Source: Syntrophaceae bacterium (lineage in GTDB: Bacteria > Desulfobacterota > DTXE01). From it: a DNA stretch of 6,651 nucleotides. The notes beneath the pieces are model-generated. The model made no database searches. It was not told the origin of the DNA and saw nothing but the letters and a program-made list of their open reading frames with translations. Of this stretch, positions 1 to 6,260 are shown piece by piece. The position numbers were made by a program, and so were the translations under genes. The stretch is from assembly GCA_012962595.1 (NCBI GenBank), contig DTXE01000399.1:1-6651 (forward strand), written 5' to 3'. The first letter of the stretch is position 1. Each line of letters begins with the position of its first letter.

Positions 1-333
1 CACACCTGAATTACTCATTACAGTATTTACATCTGCAAAATCAACATTCATATGTCCATGAACTGTAATTATTTCTGCAATTCCTTTAGCTGCAATTGTT
101 AAAATATTATCGGCATAGCCAAATGCTTCCGATAGTTCAAGATTGCCATGTATATCTCGCAATCTCTCATTATTTATCACTAGCAGAGAATCAACATTTT
201 TCTTCAAATTATTGATACCTTCCATAGCCTGCAGGATTCTTCTTTTACCCTCAAATTTAAAATCCCAAATCCCAATGACCAAAATATATTTGGTATTTGA
301 TGCTTGGGATTTGGAATTTAAAGTGTAGGGCAT
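1..333 (-). CDS. ftsZ: FtsZ fragment (cell-division GTPase), N-terminal half missing, runs off window edge
   Basis: FtsZ is the tubulin-like GTPase that forms the cytoplasmic division ring. The minus-strand frame is open from an ATG at 333-331 to the window edge (111 codons). From about residue 25 it reads as FtsZ: FKFEGKRR, then VDSLLVINNERL, AAKGIAEIITVHG and NVDFADVNTVMSNSG. The T7 synergy loop with its acidic residues (N96, D98, D101 here) is intact. The VINNERL and ITVHG wording is typical of Bacteroidota FtsZ. The first ~24 residues are not FtsZ-like; they are translated from the palindromic repeat at 256-322 and its flank. Everything upstream of the conserved FEG motif is missing, including the nucleotide-binding GGGTGTG signature, so this piece cannot be a working FtsZ. 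The rest of the C-terminal side lies beyond the window. It could be a decayed copy, a rearrangement breakpoint or an assembly join. Identity is very secure; the true boundary is about 263. Confidence 0.88.
   Translation of the reverse strand, partial: MPYTLNSKSQASNTKYILVIGIWDFKFEGKRRILQAMEGINNLKKNVDSLLVINNERLRDIHGNLELSEAFGYADNILTIAAKGIAEIITVHGHMNVDFADVNTVMSNSGV
256..322. repeat. Imperfect palindromic repeat at an ftsZ/phosphoesterase breakpoint
   Basis: The left arm TTTAAAATCCCAAATCCCA (256-274) is nearly the reverse complement of the right arm TGGGATTTGGAATTTAAA (305-322). The centre holds a second near-palindrome, ACCAAAATATATTTGGT (278-294), so the whole 67 bp could fold as one long hairpin or cruciform. 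The repeated CCCAAATCCCAA wording resembles dispersed intergenic repeats found in some environmental bacterial genomes. That resemblance is from memory; only one copy is visible here. No transposase is attached. It overlaps the point where FtsZ homology stops, so it either inserted into ftsZ or mediated a join with unrelated DNA. Confidence 0.7.
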
Positions 334-383
334 AAAGCAAAAAAGAAATCCTCCTGCCTCCAAATTAGAGGAGTTATTTTCAC

Positions 384-893
384 ATGAAAAAGAACCTAAC
401 CCTAAAGGAAGTTATTGAAGATGCAGTAGATGAGGTGATACGGGAGTTCAATCAGCTAGAGTTTGTAAAGAGGTGGTATGAGCACCATGATAAATGGTAT
501 GACTTTTGGGATGAGGCAGATAAGATTCAGTCTGTATTATTTTTACTGGAAAAATTTAAGGTCTTTTCTTCTGAAAAGCTTATGCCTCTTTTAGAAAGGG
601 TAAAAAATCGCTTTGCCAAAGATGATCTTTTAGAAGCTGCCCCAAATGAATATCCACACTTAGATAATCGCATAAGATATATAGTCTATGGCCATACCCA
701 TGAACCCCTCCAAGTCCCCCTGGAGGTCATAGAAGAACCTGCTGGCCTAAAAGAACATATCTATTTAAATACAGGTACCTGGCGCACCAGATATCACAAA
801 AGTAAAGAAGGCTTAGGCTTCATTGGCTGGAAAAATCTTTCTTACCTGGTCTTTTATAGAAAAGAAGAGAGAATTAGATTTTCCTACCTTTGA
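384..893 (+). CDS. Metallophosphoesterase C-terminal half (calcineurin-like fold), N-terminally truncated
   Basis: The 169-aa product has a charged helical first half (about residues 1-90) and then a metallophosphoesterase C-terminal end: strand RYIVYGHTHEP with the metal-binding GHTH motif at residues 103-106, then YLNTGTWRTRY at 127-137 and a closing beta strand. Calcineurin-like phosphoesterases bind two metals through an N-terminal DxH, a GDxxD, a GNH[DE] and the C-terminal GHxH. Only the last of these is present, so about half the usual protein, and catalysis as known, is missing. A TAG stop at 366-368 in the same frame blocks extension upstream. A GAGGAG at 368-373 lies 10 nt before the ATG and could serve as an SD. 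Most likely it is a truncated remnant, cut at the same junction as the FtsZ fragment; a reassigned start on a partner-dependent domain is less likely. Confidence 0.75.
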   Translation: MKKNLTLKEVIEDAVDEVIREFNQLEFVKRWYEHHDKWYDFWDEADKIQSVLFLLEKFKVFSSEKLMPLLERVKNRFAKDDLLEAAPNEYPHLDNRIRYIVYGHTHEPLQVPLEVIEEPAGLKEHIYLNTGTWRTRYHKSKEGLGFIGWKNLSYLVFYRKEERIRFSYL

Positions 894-942
894 GACCTGG
901 ACAGGGACATTAAAGACGGTTTGAGGCAAAAAATAAATAAAA

Positions 943-951
943 AAGGAGGTG
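943..951 (+). promoter_or_regulatory. Orphan strong Shine-Dalgarno site upstream of the 80-aa gene
   Basis: AAGGAGGTG is a nine-base match to the 16S anti-SD tail, but no gene follows. A TTG at 952 sits too close and would give only a 12-codon ORF ending in TAA. The real SD of the next gene (GAGGAGGTG, 1007-1015) is 64 nt downstream, core to core. The arrangement recurs at 4360 and 6261. It may mark a leader ORF, a ribosome standby site or the relic of a deleted gene start. Confidence 0.45.
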
Positions 952-1021
952 TTGAGAGGCATCTTGATTGTAGCATCTCACAATTACTAAAAAGCATATT
1001 ATACACGAGGAGGTGAACAAG

Positions 1022-1264
1022 ATGGCTTATAAAGTGTATATGGTTGAAAACTACGTGCTTCGCTACGATCGCAAGAATGAGCGACCATGGATTATCTTTC
1101 ACTATAAAGTAGATGGAAAGTGGCGCAATGTCAACTGGTTTCCACCAGCAGAAAATGCAGTATACATTGTGGATATGCTTCGAAACGAGAAACCTGTCTA
1201 CTGGGTACCAGAAGGAAAGTACCTTACTACATCTTTTGAGGTTGTTGGTGAAGAAGAGACCTGA
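1022..1264 (+). CDS. Hypothetical 80-aa beta-rich protein
   Basis: I do not recognise this family. The start chosen is ATG 1022, because GAGGAGGTG (1007-1015) lies 8 nt upstream (from the GGAGG core); a GTG at 1013 in the same frame falls inside the SD and is unlikely to be used. The product is rich in Tyr, Trp and Val, with alternating patterns that suggest several beta strands (VYMVENYVLRY, PWIIFHYKVDGKW, PVYWVPEGKY), one short helix around ENAVYIVDMLRN, and an acidic tail (GEEET). There is no signal peptide and no membrane segment, so it is probably a small soluble cytoplasmic domain. The stop TGA overlaps an ATG (TGATG, 1262-1266) that opens a 14-codon ORF. It starts the same-strand run that leads to the large beta protein and may be co-transcribed with it. 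The strong RBS supports it as a real gene; function unknown. Confidence 0.7.
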   Translation: MAYKVYMVENYVLRYDRKNERPWIIFHYKVDGKWRNVNWFPPAENAVYIVDMLRNEKPVYWVPEGKYLTTSFEVVGEEET

Positions 1265-1282
1265 TGGCTATTACTCTGGGGT

Positions 1283-1471
1283 TTGATTGTGACGAGACAA
1301 GGCCATAGAGCAGATAGGAAGCTTAGCTTCACACAAATTAAAATACTTCATAGAGTTGGAAAGGATGTGATGTGGTTTAGGAGTAAAAATGCATTTGCAT
1401 TGGTTTCACCAGACAAACTAAAGAAAGGAGGTAAAAATCATGGCAGAGAGCAAAATGAAATACACAGTTAA
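1283..1471 (+). CDS. Doubtful small ORF overlapping the next gene
   Basis: This is a 62-codon frame with a TTG start and no convincing SD. It overlaps the strongly supported start at 1440 by 32 nt. Its middle part (IKILHRVGKDVMWFRSKNAFALV) looks like a plausible beta-rich protein, but the last ~13 residues are just the SD and start of the next gene read in another frame. A separate 14-codon ORF (MAITLGFDCDETRP, ATG at 1264, overlapping the previous stop) sits in a different frame immediately before it. Together these could be one small gene broken by a frameshift, or noise. The unexplained gap of about 175 nt between two well-formed genes argues for some former or present coding content. Low confidence. 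Confidence 0.28.
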   Translation: MIVTRQGHRADRKLSFTQIKILHRVGKDVMWFRSKNAFALVSPDKLKKGGKNHGREQNEIHS

Positions 1472-2912
1472 ACTTTTGTTGGACTTAAGGGAAATCAAAG
1501 AAGATCCAGGACTGGAAAAAGAACTTTATAAAGAGGAAAAACCTATAAAAGTGGCGGCGGTCCGGGGAGGTAAAATACTTGCGGCGGTGGAGATCGAAAT
1601 TAGAAACATAAAAGACGTTTCTAAAATTCCTGTGACCATTGAATTTGATTACCCTACAGAAGAGCCGCCAGGTGCTTACATAATCATAGCACCCAATCTT
1701 CCAGAAAGGGAATTTTTGGGAATAGAAGCTAAAAAGATCTGGGTCTCTCCTAGAAAATTTAAAGATAATACTGCTGATTTAACAAAAGAAAGAATATTAA
1801 TCCCCAAGTACCTCTTTAGATGGTGGCTTATACTTTGCCACACTTATACTATCACTGGTAGGGTTGTAAAGCGAGTGTGGAAAGACCATGTCCCTTGTGA
1901 TGAACCTGTGCCAGGAGCCAAGGTAGAAGCCTATGATGTAGATTGCTGGTGGTTCTGGTGGAAAAAGGATTTGGTTGGTTCAGCAACAACGAATCCAGAT
2001 GGAACCTTTGAAATCAAGTTTAGATGGTGCTGCCTTTTATGGTATCCTCTTCTGAAACCAAGATGGGTTATTGATCCCGATTTGCTAAAGCATATTACAA
2101 AAGCAGTTAAACCCTATGTTGGTCCAATTCCACCAGAGGTATTAAAATCCCCTATTGATTTTGAAAAATTTTTGGGCGGTACCCAGAAGATTGCACCCCA
2201 TGTTGGTGCTATCAATATAGGAGAATTTCCAGGCGGGGAAAAAGCTACCCCTTCGTTTCCCCTTCCTCCACCTAAAGGTTTAGAACTTGCCAGAGAAGAA
2301 TTAATAGCACCTGTTTCTCCTATAACAGATTTGATCTCAAAAATAAGGCCAATTCTCTCTCCTTTGCGATGCTGGCCTTTTTGGCCTAAGGACTGTTCTC
2401 CAGATATCATCTTTAAGGTAACCCAGGAGTGTGAAGGAGAAGAAAATATTATCCATGATGAAGGTCCTTTCCAAACCAGATGGAATATTCCCATAAGTTT
2501 GAATGTAAGTTTATTTGCCAATGAGAAGGCTTGCTCTATTCCCATCTGTGAAGAACCGCCCCCTGGCGACTGCTTGAAGTTTAGTTGGGTAAATTGTGTT
2601 AGTGTTGAACACATAGGCACCAGTCCTGGACCTCCTGATTTAAGGGGTTATGCATATCCATTAGCACAAGATCGTCCCTTTGCAGAAACTATAAGAGTAA
2701 AGGGATTGTTTGGAGCAGGTTCGGATGTAGACTACTTTAAAGTCCAATATTCTTACAATGGAGGGGCATTTAATGATATGCCCAAAGATAAATTGGTAGG
2801 CTTTGGTCGCAGTTATTGGGCACCCTCCTCCAAGCTCACCTCCATCAACACCGCCAAAATGGAATCATGTGCCTTTTATTCCACACGAAGTGGATGGGGA
2901 AATTGTCTATAA
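1440..2912 (+). CDS. Large Trp/Cys-rich beta protein with transthyretin-like domain, N-terminal part (frameshifted)
   Basis: ATG 1440 follows AAAGGAGGT with 8 nt spacing, a strong start. There is no signal peptide. Residues 1-125 form a beta-rich region of unknown type. Residues ~133-197 look like a carboxypeptidase-regulatory/transthyretin-like beta sandwich: YTITGRVV, then PVPGAKVEAYDVD, then LVGSATTNPDGTFEIKFRW. An aromatic cluster, CWWFWWKK, sits at 169-176. Residues ~319-370 (DIIFKVTQECEG, FQTRWNIPISLNVSL) may be a second beta domain. Reading stays convincing up to about residue 461 (GRSYWA); after that the frame gives ~29 low-complexity residues and stops, while the next frame continues a Pro-rich linker and further domains. 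Deleting one C from the CCC at 2823-2825 joins both into one 764-residue protein. Most likely one gene with an indel (real mutation or sequence error). Role unknown; transthyretin-like domains usually act as structural or binding modules. Confidence 0.82.
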   Translation: MAESKMKYTVKLLLDLREIKEDPGLEKELYKEEKPIKVAAVRGGKILAAVEIEIRNIKDVSKIPVTIEFDYPTEEPPGAYIIIAPNLPEREFLGIEAKKIWVSPRKFKDNTADLTKERILIPKYLFRWWLILCHTYTITGRVVKRVWKDHVPCDEPVPGAKVEAYDVDCWWFWWKKDLVGSATTNPDGTFEIKFRWCCLLWYPLLKPRWVIDPDLLKHITKAVKPYVGPIPPEVLKSPIDFEKFLGGTQKIAPHVGAINIGEFPGGEKATPSFPLPPPKGLELAREELIAPVSPITDLISKIRPILSPLRCWPFWPKDCSPDIIFKVTQECEGEENIIHDEGPFQTRWNIPISLNVSLFANEKACSIPICEEPPPGDCLKFSWVNCVSVEHIGTSPGPPDLRGYAYPLAQDRPFAETIRVKGLFGAGSDVDYFKVQYSYNGGAFNDMPKDKLVGFGRSYWAPSSKLTSINTAKMESCAFYSTRSGWGNCL

Positions 2913-3735
2913 AACCCTTAAAAAAGCAGAAGAAGAAAATCCGTTGCCACCCGGGTGGACATGGGGCTATCTGTGGAATGATTTGGATACATTATTTCTA
3001 TGGAATTCAAAGGACTTTCCTGAAGGGGATGGCCTTTACACCATCCGCCTAGTGGGCTATCGCTGGGACAAAAAGACTAATAAGCTTGTAAATGAGCATA
3101 TTATGGAAACTTGTGAACTGACAGTATCACAGGAAGAGAGGGTAATGATAAGGATAGATAACCGGGTTAAGCCAGATCCTTTATACCCACGTGCCTGCGG
3201 GCCTGGCACTATTCATCTTTGTACCTACGAGCCAGATTGTTATTTTAGGAAGGTAGCTTATATTAAAAGCGGAACTACGGTGGAAATTGAAATCAAACCC
3301 TGTGACATAATAGAACTCACTAACGATGATTATATTGTAATTCACTTCAATGCCTCTGTCCCTAAAAACAAAAAGGATGGCCATTTGTTAGGCTATCATA
3401 TGCATGCTCACTGGGGAGAGGATAAGGTTTTTAATGTATTAACCAATGGAACATTGGAACCAGATCCAGATATACTAGTTGGACCAACGTATAACCATAC
3501 ATTTAGTGGAGCTCAAGGTGCTCATAGAAGTGGCCTTCCGGCTACCGATCCAGAGCATGACAGACCTTACTGGTTTGGTGGGAACTTTAAGGTTACCGTG
3601 AAAGGAGACAAATTTGAAACTTGTGCCTATACACTAAGATTGCGGGTATGGAAACGTACTATTGTAGATTGCATTAACCCATACTATGTCCATGTCAATT
3701 GGTGTTCATATTCCTTTACTATTAAAAAGGTGTGA
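2803..3735 (+). CDS. Large beta protein, C-terminal part in the +1 frame
   Basis: This is the continuation of the gene starting at 1440, in the +1 frame. The formal TTG start at 2803 lacks an SD and lies inside the upstream ORF, so independent translation is unlikely. After the shift point the product has a Pro/Ser linker (PPPSSPPSTPPKW), then an Ig-like beta region (GLYTIRLVGYRWDK, VMIRIDNR), then a Cys- and His-containing C-terminal domain with regular strands (TTVEIEIKPCDII, LLGYHMHAHWGED, GNFKVTVKGDKF, YTLRLRVWKR) and an ending SYSFTIKKV. The coding quality is high throughout: no stops, no obvious decay. That favours a recent indel or a sequencing error over an old pseudogene. The gene ends 28 nt before a perfect 9-bp GC-rich hairpin at 3764-3785. 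I cannot name a family; the fold assignment rests on strand patterns only. Confidence 0.78.
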   Translation: MVAVIGHPPPSSPPSTPPKWNHVPFIPHEVDGEIVYKTLKKAEEENPLPPGWTWGYLWNDLDTLFLWNSKDFPEGDGLYTIRLVGYRWDKKTNKLVNEHIMETCELTVSQEERVMIRIDNRVKPDPLYPRACGPGTIHLCTYEPDCYFRKVAYIKSGTTVEIEIKPCDIIELTNDDYIVIHFNASVPKNKKDGHLLGYHMHAHWGEDKVFNVLTNGTLEPDPDILVGPTYNHTFSGAQGAHRSGLPATDPEHDRPYWFGGNFKVTVKGDKFETCAYTLRLRVWKRTIVDCINPYYVHVNWCSYSFTIKKV

Positions 3736-3763
3736 TTGTGAAAAGGGAACTTTGTTAAGTCAA

Positions 3764-3785
3764 AGGGGAGGCCAGAGCCTCCCCT
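3764..3785 (+). terminator. GC-rich hairpin after the large beta protein gene
   Basis: AGGGGAGGC (3764-3772), loop CAGA, and GCCTCCCCT (3777-3785) form a perfect nine-base-pair stem. The hairpin starts 28 nt after the stop at 3735. It is followed only by AATTTAAG rather than a run of Ts, so it is not a canonical intrinsic terminator. It may be a weak terminator, a 3'-end stabiliser or a processing site that sets different mRNA levels for the genes on either side. Confidence 0.55.
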
Positions 3786-3811
3786 AATTTAAGAAGTACA
3801 GGAGGGATGTC

Positions 3812-4321
3812 ATGAAAGACAAATTCCTTTTTATTGGGATAGCAGTGGCAATTTTTGCTCTCTCATGTGCTGCCGTTCCTAAGCCAGCAGTAGATAGGGA
3901 AATCTGGTATAACGCAATTAATTTTGTCTCTGGCGACCCTACGCTCAAGATTTACCAGCCTTATGTGGCCCATCCCAGCGTAAAGATCAAAGCCACTTCT
4001 CCGGGAGATCTAAAATGGATATCCATGACTATTCCCACAAAACCTGGAAAGAAGATTAAAGGAATCAGGGTTTGCTATCAACTTACAAATTCTCGAAGTT
4101 TTATCTCTCAGATTCGTCTTGCAGAGATGATAACGCCAGATCATGCTGTAGTCAAACATGATGATGGTACTGATCTTTTAAGTACCACTCCTACTTGCTA
4201 TGATAGCATTGTTGCCGAATATGAGCCAAAAGCCTCCGTCTTGCTAGAACTAAGACTCAACTTTGGGGATACGGCTGATGTTATCACCATTGGAGGGATC
4301 AGGGTCTTATGGGGGGATTAA
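3812..4321 (+). CDS. Secreted or lipid-anchored 169-aa beta protein, unknown function
   Basis: The start ATG 3812 has AGGAGGG (3800-3806) 5 nt upstream. Residues 1-19 form an export signal: MKDK, a hydrophobic core FLFIGIAVAIFA, then LSC. The sequence ALSC-A around Cys19 resembles a lipobox, though Leu at -2 and Ala at -3 are not the standard order, so lipidation is likely but not certain. The mature part is beta-rich and ordered: DREIWYNAINFVSGDP (28-43), PSVKIKATSPGDLKWISM (55-72), KIKGIRVCYQL (81-91), SFISQIRLAEM (96-106) and VLLELRLNFGDTADVITIGGIRVLW (143-167), a pattern compatible with a jelly-roll or galactose-binding-like sandwich. There are two cysteines (C88, C129) besides the lipobox one. 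It is the only gene here with a visible signal peptide. Family unrecognised; it could be a surface binding protein working with the large beta protein. Confidence 0.8.
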   Translation: MKDKFLFIGIAVAIFALSCAAVPKPAVDREIWYNAINFVSGDPTLKIYQPYVAHPSVKIKATSPGDLKWISMTIPTKPGKKIKGIRVCYQLTNSRSFISQIRLAEMITPDHAVVKHDDGTDLLSTTPTCYDSIVAEYEPKASVLLELRLNFGDTADVITIGGIRVLWGD

Positions 4322-4359
4322 TTTAAGATTTCGCCGTATCGAGCTAGCAGGTGAAAAAG

Positions 4360-4371
4360 AAAGGAGGTGAT
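4360..4371 (+). promoter_or_regulatory. Orphan near-perfect anti-SD match upstream of the protease gene
   Basis: AAAGGAGGTGAT matches the 12 bases complementary to the conserved 16S 3' tail. It lies 82 nt (core to core) before the real SD of the protease gene (AAAAGGAGGT, 4441-4450). Behind it are only tiny frames: TTG at 4371 gives 18 codons (IHYEYHVLENESERRVI after the start) and ATG at 4381 gives five (MNIMF). It may be a leader peptide, a ribosome loading site or a relic of a lost gene. Confidence 0.5.
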
Positions 4372-4457
4372 TGATCCATTATGAATATCATGTTTTAGAA
4401 AACGAGAGTGAAAGAAGGGTTATCTAAAAACAAATAGACTAAAAGGAGGTACTAGAG

Positions 4458-5687
4458 ATGATACAAAAGAGCAAAGAACCAAGGTCTCCGGTAAGCAAAG
4501 AGAGAGCTATGGAGCATGCACTGCTAACTATTAGACGTGCCTGGGCTGGTGCAATCCCTGACTTTGAAAGATGGGGTGGATTTGAAATAGATCCAGAACC
4601 TCTCGTTATCCATGACCTCAATGGGCAAGTGCTTTTCTATGAATTTGGAGTCATGGATGGAAAAGAGTTGGTTGGGTCTGTTAAGGCAAGTGCCAGTAAG
4701 ATTATAGGTTCGGCTGTTCCCACAGTTGAGTTTGGACCAAGGGGCTGGTATCCTGATAAGGCTGCCAAGGAGGCGACGGATGAGGTTAAGAAGCGCTTCC
4801 CGAAGGCTAAGATTACAGAGACAGAGTTAATCTGTTACAGTTATCCCAAGATTGGCGTGCGAGTCTACGTTGAAGATCCAGAACTTGGGAGTCAGAGCCT
4901 GATTTTCGATGTAGCTGACCTGTCTCTCGTGGAACGATTTGGTGCAGATGAGTTAGAGGGATTTACCGCCTATTCTTTTTATCAAGAAGTGGCGGAGCCA
5001 AATGCACCCGAGAGAGAGCAGCACTGGGAACTGGCAGACAGGGAATTGGAAGCTGCTCGGTCTGCAACCCCTAGAATGTTTGAGCGTGCTTTCACTGCCC
5101 GTGAGCTGCCGGAAGTCAGGCCAACATTAATTCCTCAGCCGATCTATCCAATTCCCATTCCCTTTTACTCATCACGAACCCTCAAGTTCTCTCCTCGCTG
5201 CAAACCGCATGACTGCTTTGCACTATATGGCCAGAAGACCAATGTCTACTGTGCTGTGGCCACTGGACAGATGATTCTGGACTTTTACCGCTACTACTAT
5301 TCTCAGGACGACATTGCGACGGCCATGGGCACCGGGCCTTTCGGAACAACCAACCCGGGGCAGGTGGACGGCTATGAGAAACTCTCCAACTACTGTCTGA
5401 ATGCTACCTATGATGGCACAGCCAACTGGGCCGAGGCCAAAGCCGAGATAGACGCAAACCGCCCAGTGAAGAGTGGTATCCCAGGTCATGCCAGGGCTTG
5501 TGCTGGATGGAAAAGACAAAATATCTGGCTCGTTGGGCAGAAACCAAAACGCTGGCTCAAAATCTACGACCCCTGGCCGTGGAATGCCGACATTTGCAAA
5601 GGGGGTAAGGTTGTGTGGGAAGATTGGGACGCAGTCTATCACACGAATTTTATTTATGTCCGTTATCGTGCAACCCCGTGCAAATAG
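4458..5687 (+). CDS. C39-like (papain-fold) cysteine protease with N-terminal duplicated PepSY/propeptide-like region
   Basis: ATG 4458 follows AAAAGGAGGT with 8 nt spacing. The 409-aa product has two parts. Residues ~14-160 contain two helix-plus-strands units (SKERAMEHALLTIRRA, then VLFYEFGVMDGKELVGSVKA; next DKAAKEATDEVKKRFP, then IGVRVYVEDP and SLIFDVAD), the pattern of PepSY or Spi-type propeptides that inhibit their protease. Residues ~245-409 are a papain-fold peptidase of the C39-like type: Gln259 (YGQKTN, oxyanion hole), nucleophile Cys265 (VYCAVATGQMIL), His344 (PGHARACAG) and Asp371 (IYDPWPW). All expected catalytic positions are present, so it is probably active. A Pro-rich linker (~219-236) separates the halves. 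There is no signal peptide, which is odd for an enzyme with a propeptide; it may act inside the cell or leave by a non-Sec route. The 3' half is richer in G+C than the upstream genes. Confidence 0.85.
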   Translation: MIQKSKEPRSPVSKERAMEHALLTIRRAWAGAIPDFERWGGFEIDPEPLVIHDLNGQVLFYEFGVMDGKELVGSVKASASKIIGSAVPTVEFGPRGWYPDKAAKEATDEVKKRFPKAKITETELICYSYPKIGVRVYVEDPELGSQSLIFDVADLSLVERFGADELEGFTAYSFYQEVAEPNAPEREQHWELADRELEAARSATPRMFERAFTARELPEVRPTLIPQPIYPIPIPFYSSRTLKFSPRCKPHDCFALYGQKTNVYCAVATGQMILDFYRYYYSQDDIATAMGTGPFGTTNPGQVDGYEKLSNYCLNATYDGTANWAEAKAEIDANRPVKSGIPGHARACAGWKRQNIWLVGQKPKRWLKIYDPWPWNADICKGGKVVWEDWDAVYHTNFIYVRYRATPCK

Positions 5688-5716
5688 CAAGAAAAAGATT
5701 CAAGGAGATGAATGAA

Positions 5717-6223
5717 ATGTTTGTCAGCAGCGATCAAGCCATCGAGATAGCCAGAGAGGAGATAAAACGGACCGAAATCCAACGAGATCCGATGTTCGCC
5801 CCTTGGAGCGTTGCCTCCTTGGGGCGGCCGGTTTTAGTAAAGAATATGTTTAAGGAGCCATCTTATTGGATTGTTCCTGTTGTGATTCAGGGGCGAGTGG
5901 CGGGATTTGTAAGGGTTCTAGGACCGGGTAGAGTCGCTGCCATCGGAGCTTTCTATCAAGATCCCAAAGAGATCAAAGCCTGCCCCGTCACTGTTACTGG
6001 TATAGATGCAGCGGAAGCCAGACGCAAAGCTGAAGAAAGAATACACCCCGAGGATGGTGAGGTGGCTTCAGATCCCATATTTGTACATGATGGTCCCCAT
6101 GGCCGTGAAGCCTGGCTAATTGAGGTCATTAAGGAAGGCATACCCTACCGTTGGATCTTTGTCACCCCTGCATTCGTCTATGAGCGAATGGCTGGGGAGC
6201 TACTTGATGAGACCTTAGAATAA
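5717..6223 (+). CDS. Stand-alone PepSY/propeptide-like protein, possible protease inhibitor
   Basis: The start chosen is ATG 5717, 9 nt after AAGGAG (5702-5707); an in-frame ATG at 5708 abuts the SD, and the longer frame back to 5615 would run inside the protease gene. The 168-aa product has two helix-plus-hairpin units: SSDQAIEIAREEIKRT, then YWIVPVVIQGRVAGFVRVLG; and GIDAAEARRKAEERIHP, then AWLIEVIKEGIPYRWIFVTPAFVYER. This repeats the plan of the N-terminal region of the protease encoded 29 nt upstream, though sequence identity by eye is low. No signal peptide, membrane segment or catalytic motif is seen. Free-standing propeptide-like inhibitors next to papain-like proteases are known (Spi beside SpeB), so a role in restraining the neighbour is a reasonable inference. 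It could instead be a mere scaffold or substrate. Tight spacing suggests co-transcription with the protease. Confidence 0.75.
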   Translation: MFVSSDQAIEIAREEIKRTEIQRDPMFAPWSVASLGRPVLVKNMFKEPSYWIVPVVIQGRVAGFVRVLGPGRVAAIGAFYQDPKEIKACPVTVTGIDAAEARRKAEERIHPEDGEVASDPIFVHDGPHGREAWLIEVIKEGIPYRWIFVTPAFVYERMAGELLDETLE

Positions 6224-6260
6224 CCATAAGTTTAAAAGACATATTTTGCTAGCCGGCCGG

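Noticed and set aside
143..328. Plus-strand 61-codon ORF at the left edge
   Set aside because: It is antisense to the FtsZ fragment and passes through the palindromic repeat; no RBS and no recognisable protein.
884..1102. Minus-strand 72-codon ORF
   Set aside because: It runs antisense through the orphan SD spacer and the start of the 80-aa gene, which has a far better RBS; its product is low-complexity.
2114..2620. Minus-strand 168-codon ORF
   Set aside because: Fully antisense to the large beta protein, whose plus-strand frame is clearly coding; the antisense product shows no domain pattern.
5223..5690. Minus-strand 155-codon ORF
   Set aside because: Antisense to the catalytic domain of the C39-like protease, including its catalytic codons; a shadow frame in G+C-richer DNA.
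5615..5716. Longer N-terminus for the 168-aa protein
   Set aside because: The extra 34 residues would overlap the protease gene and have no SD; AAGGAG at 5702 points to ATG 5717.
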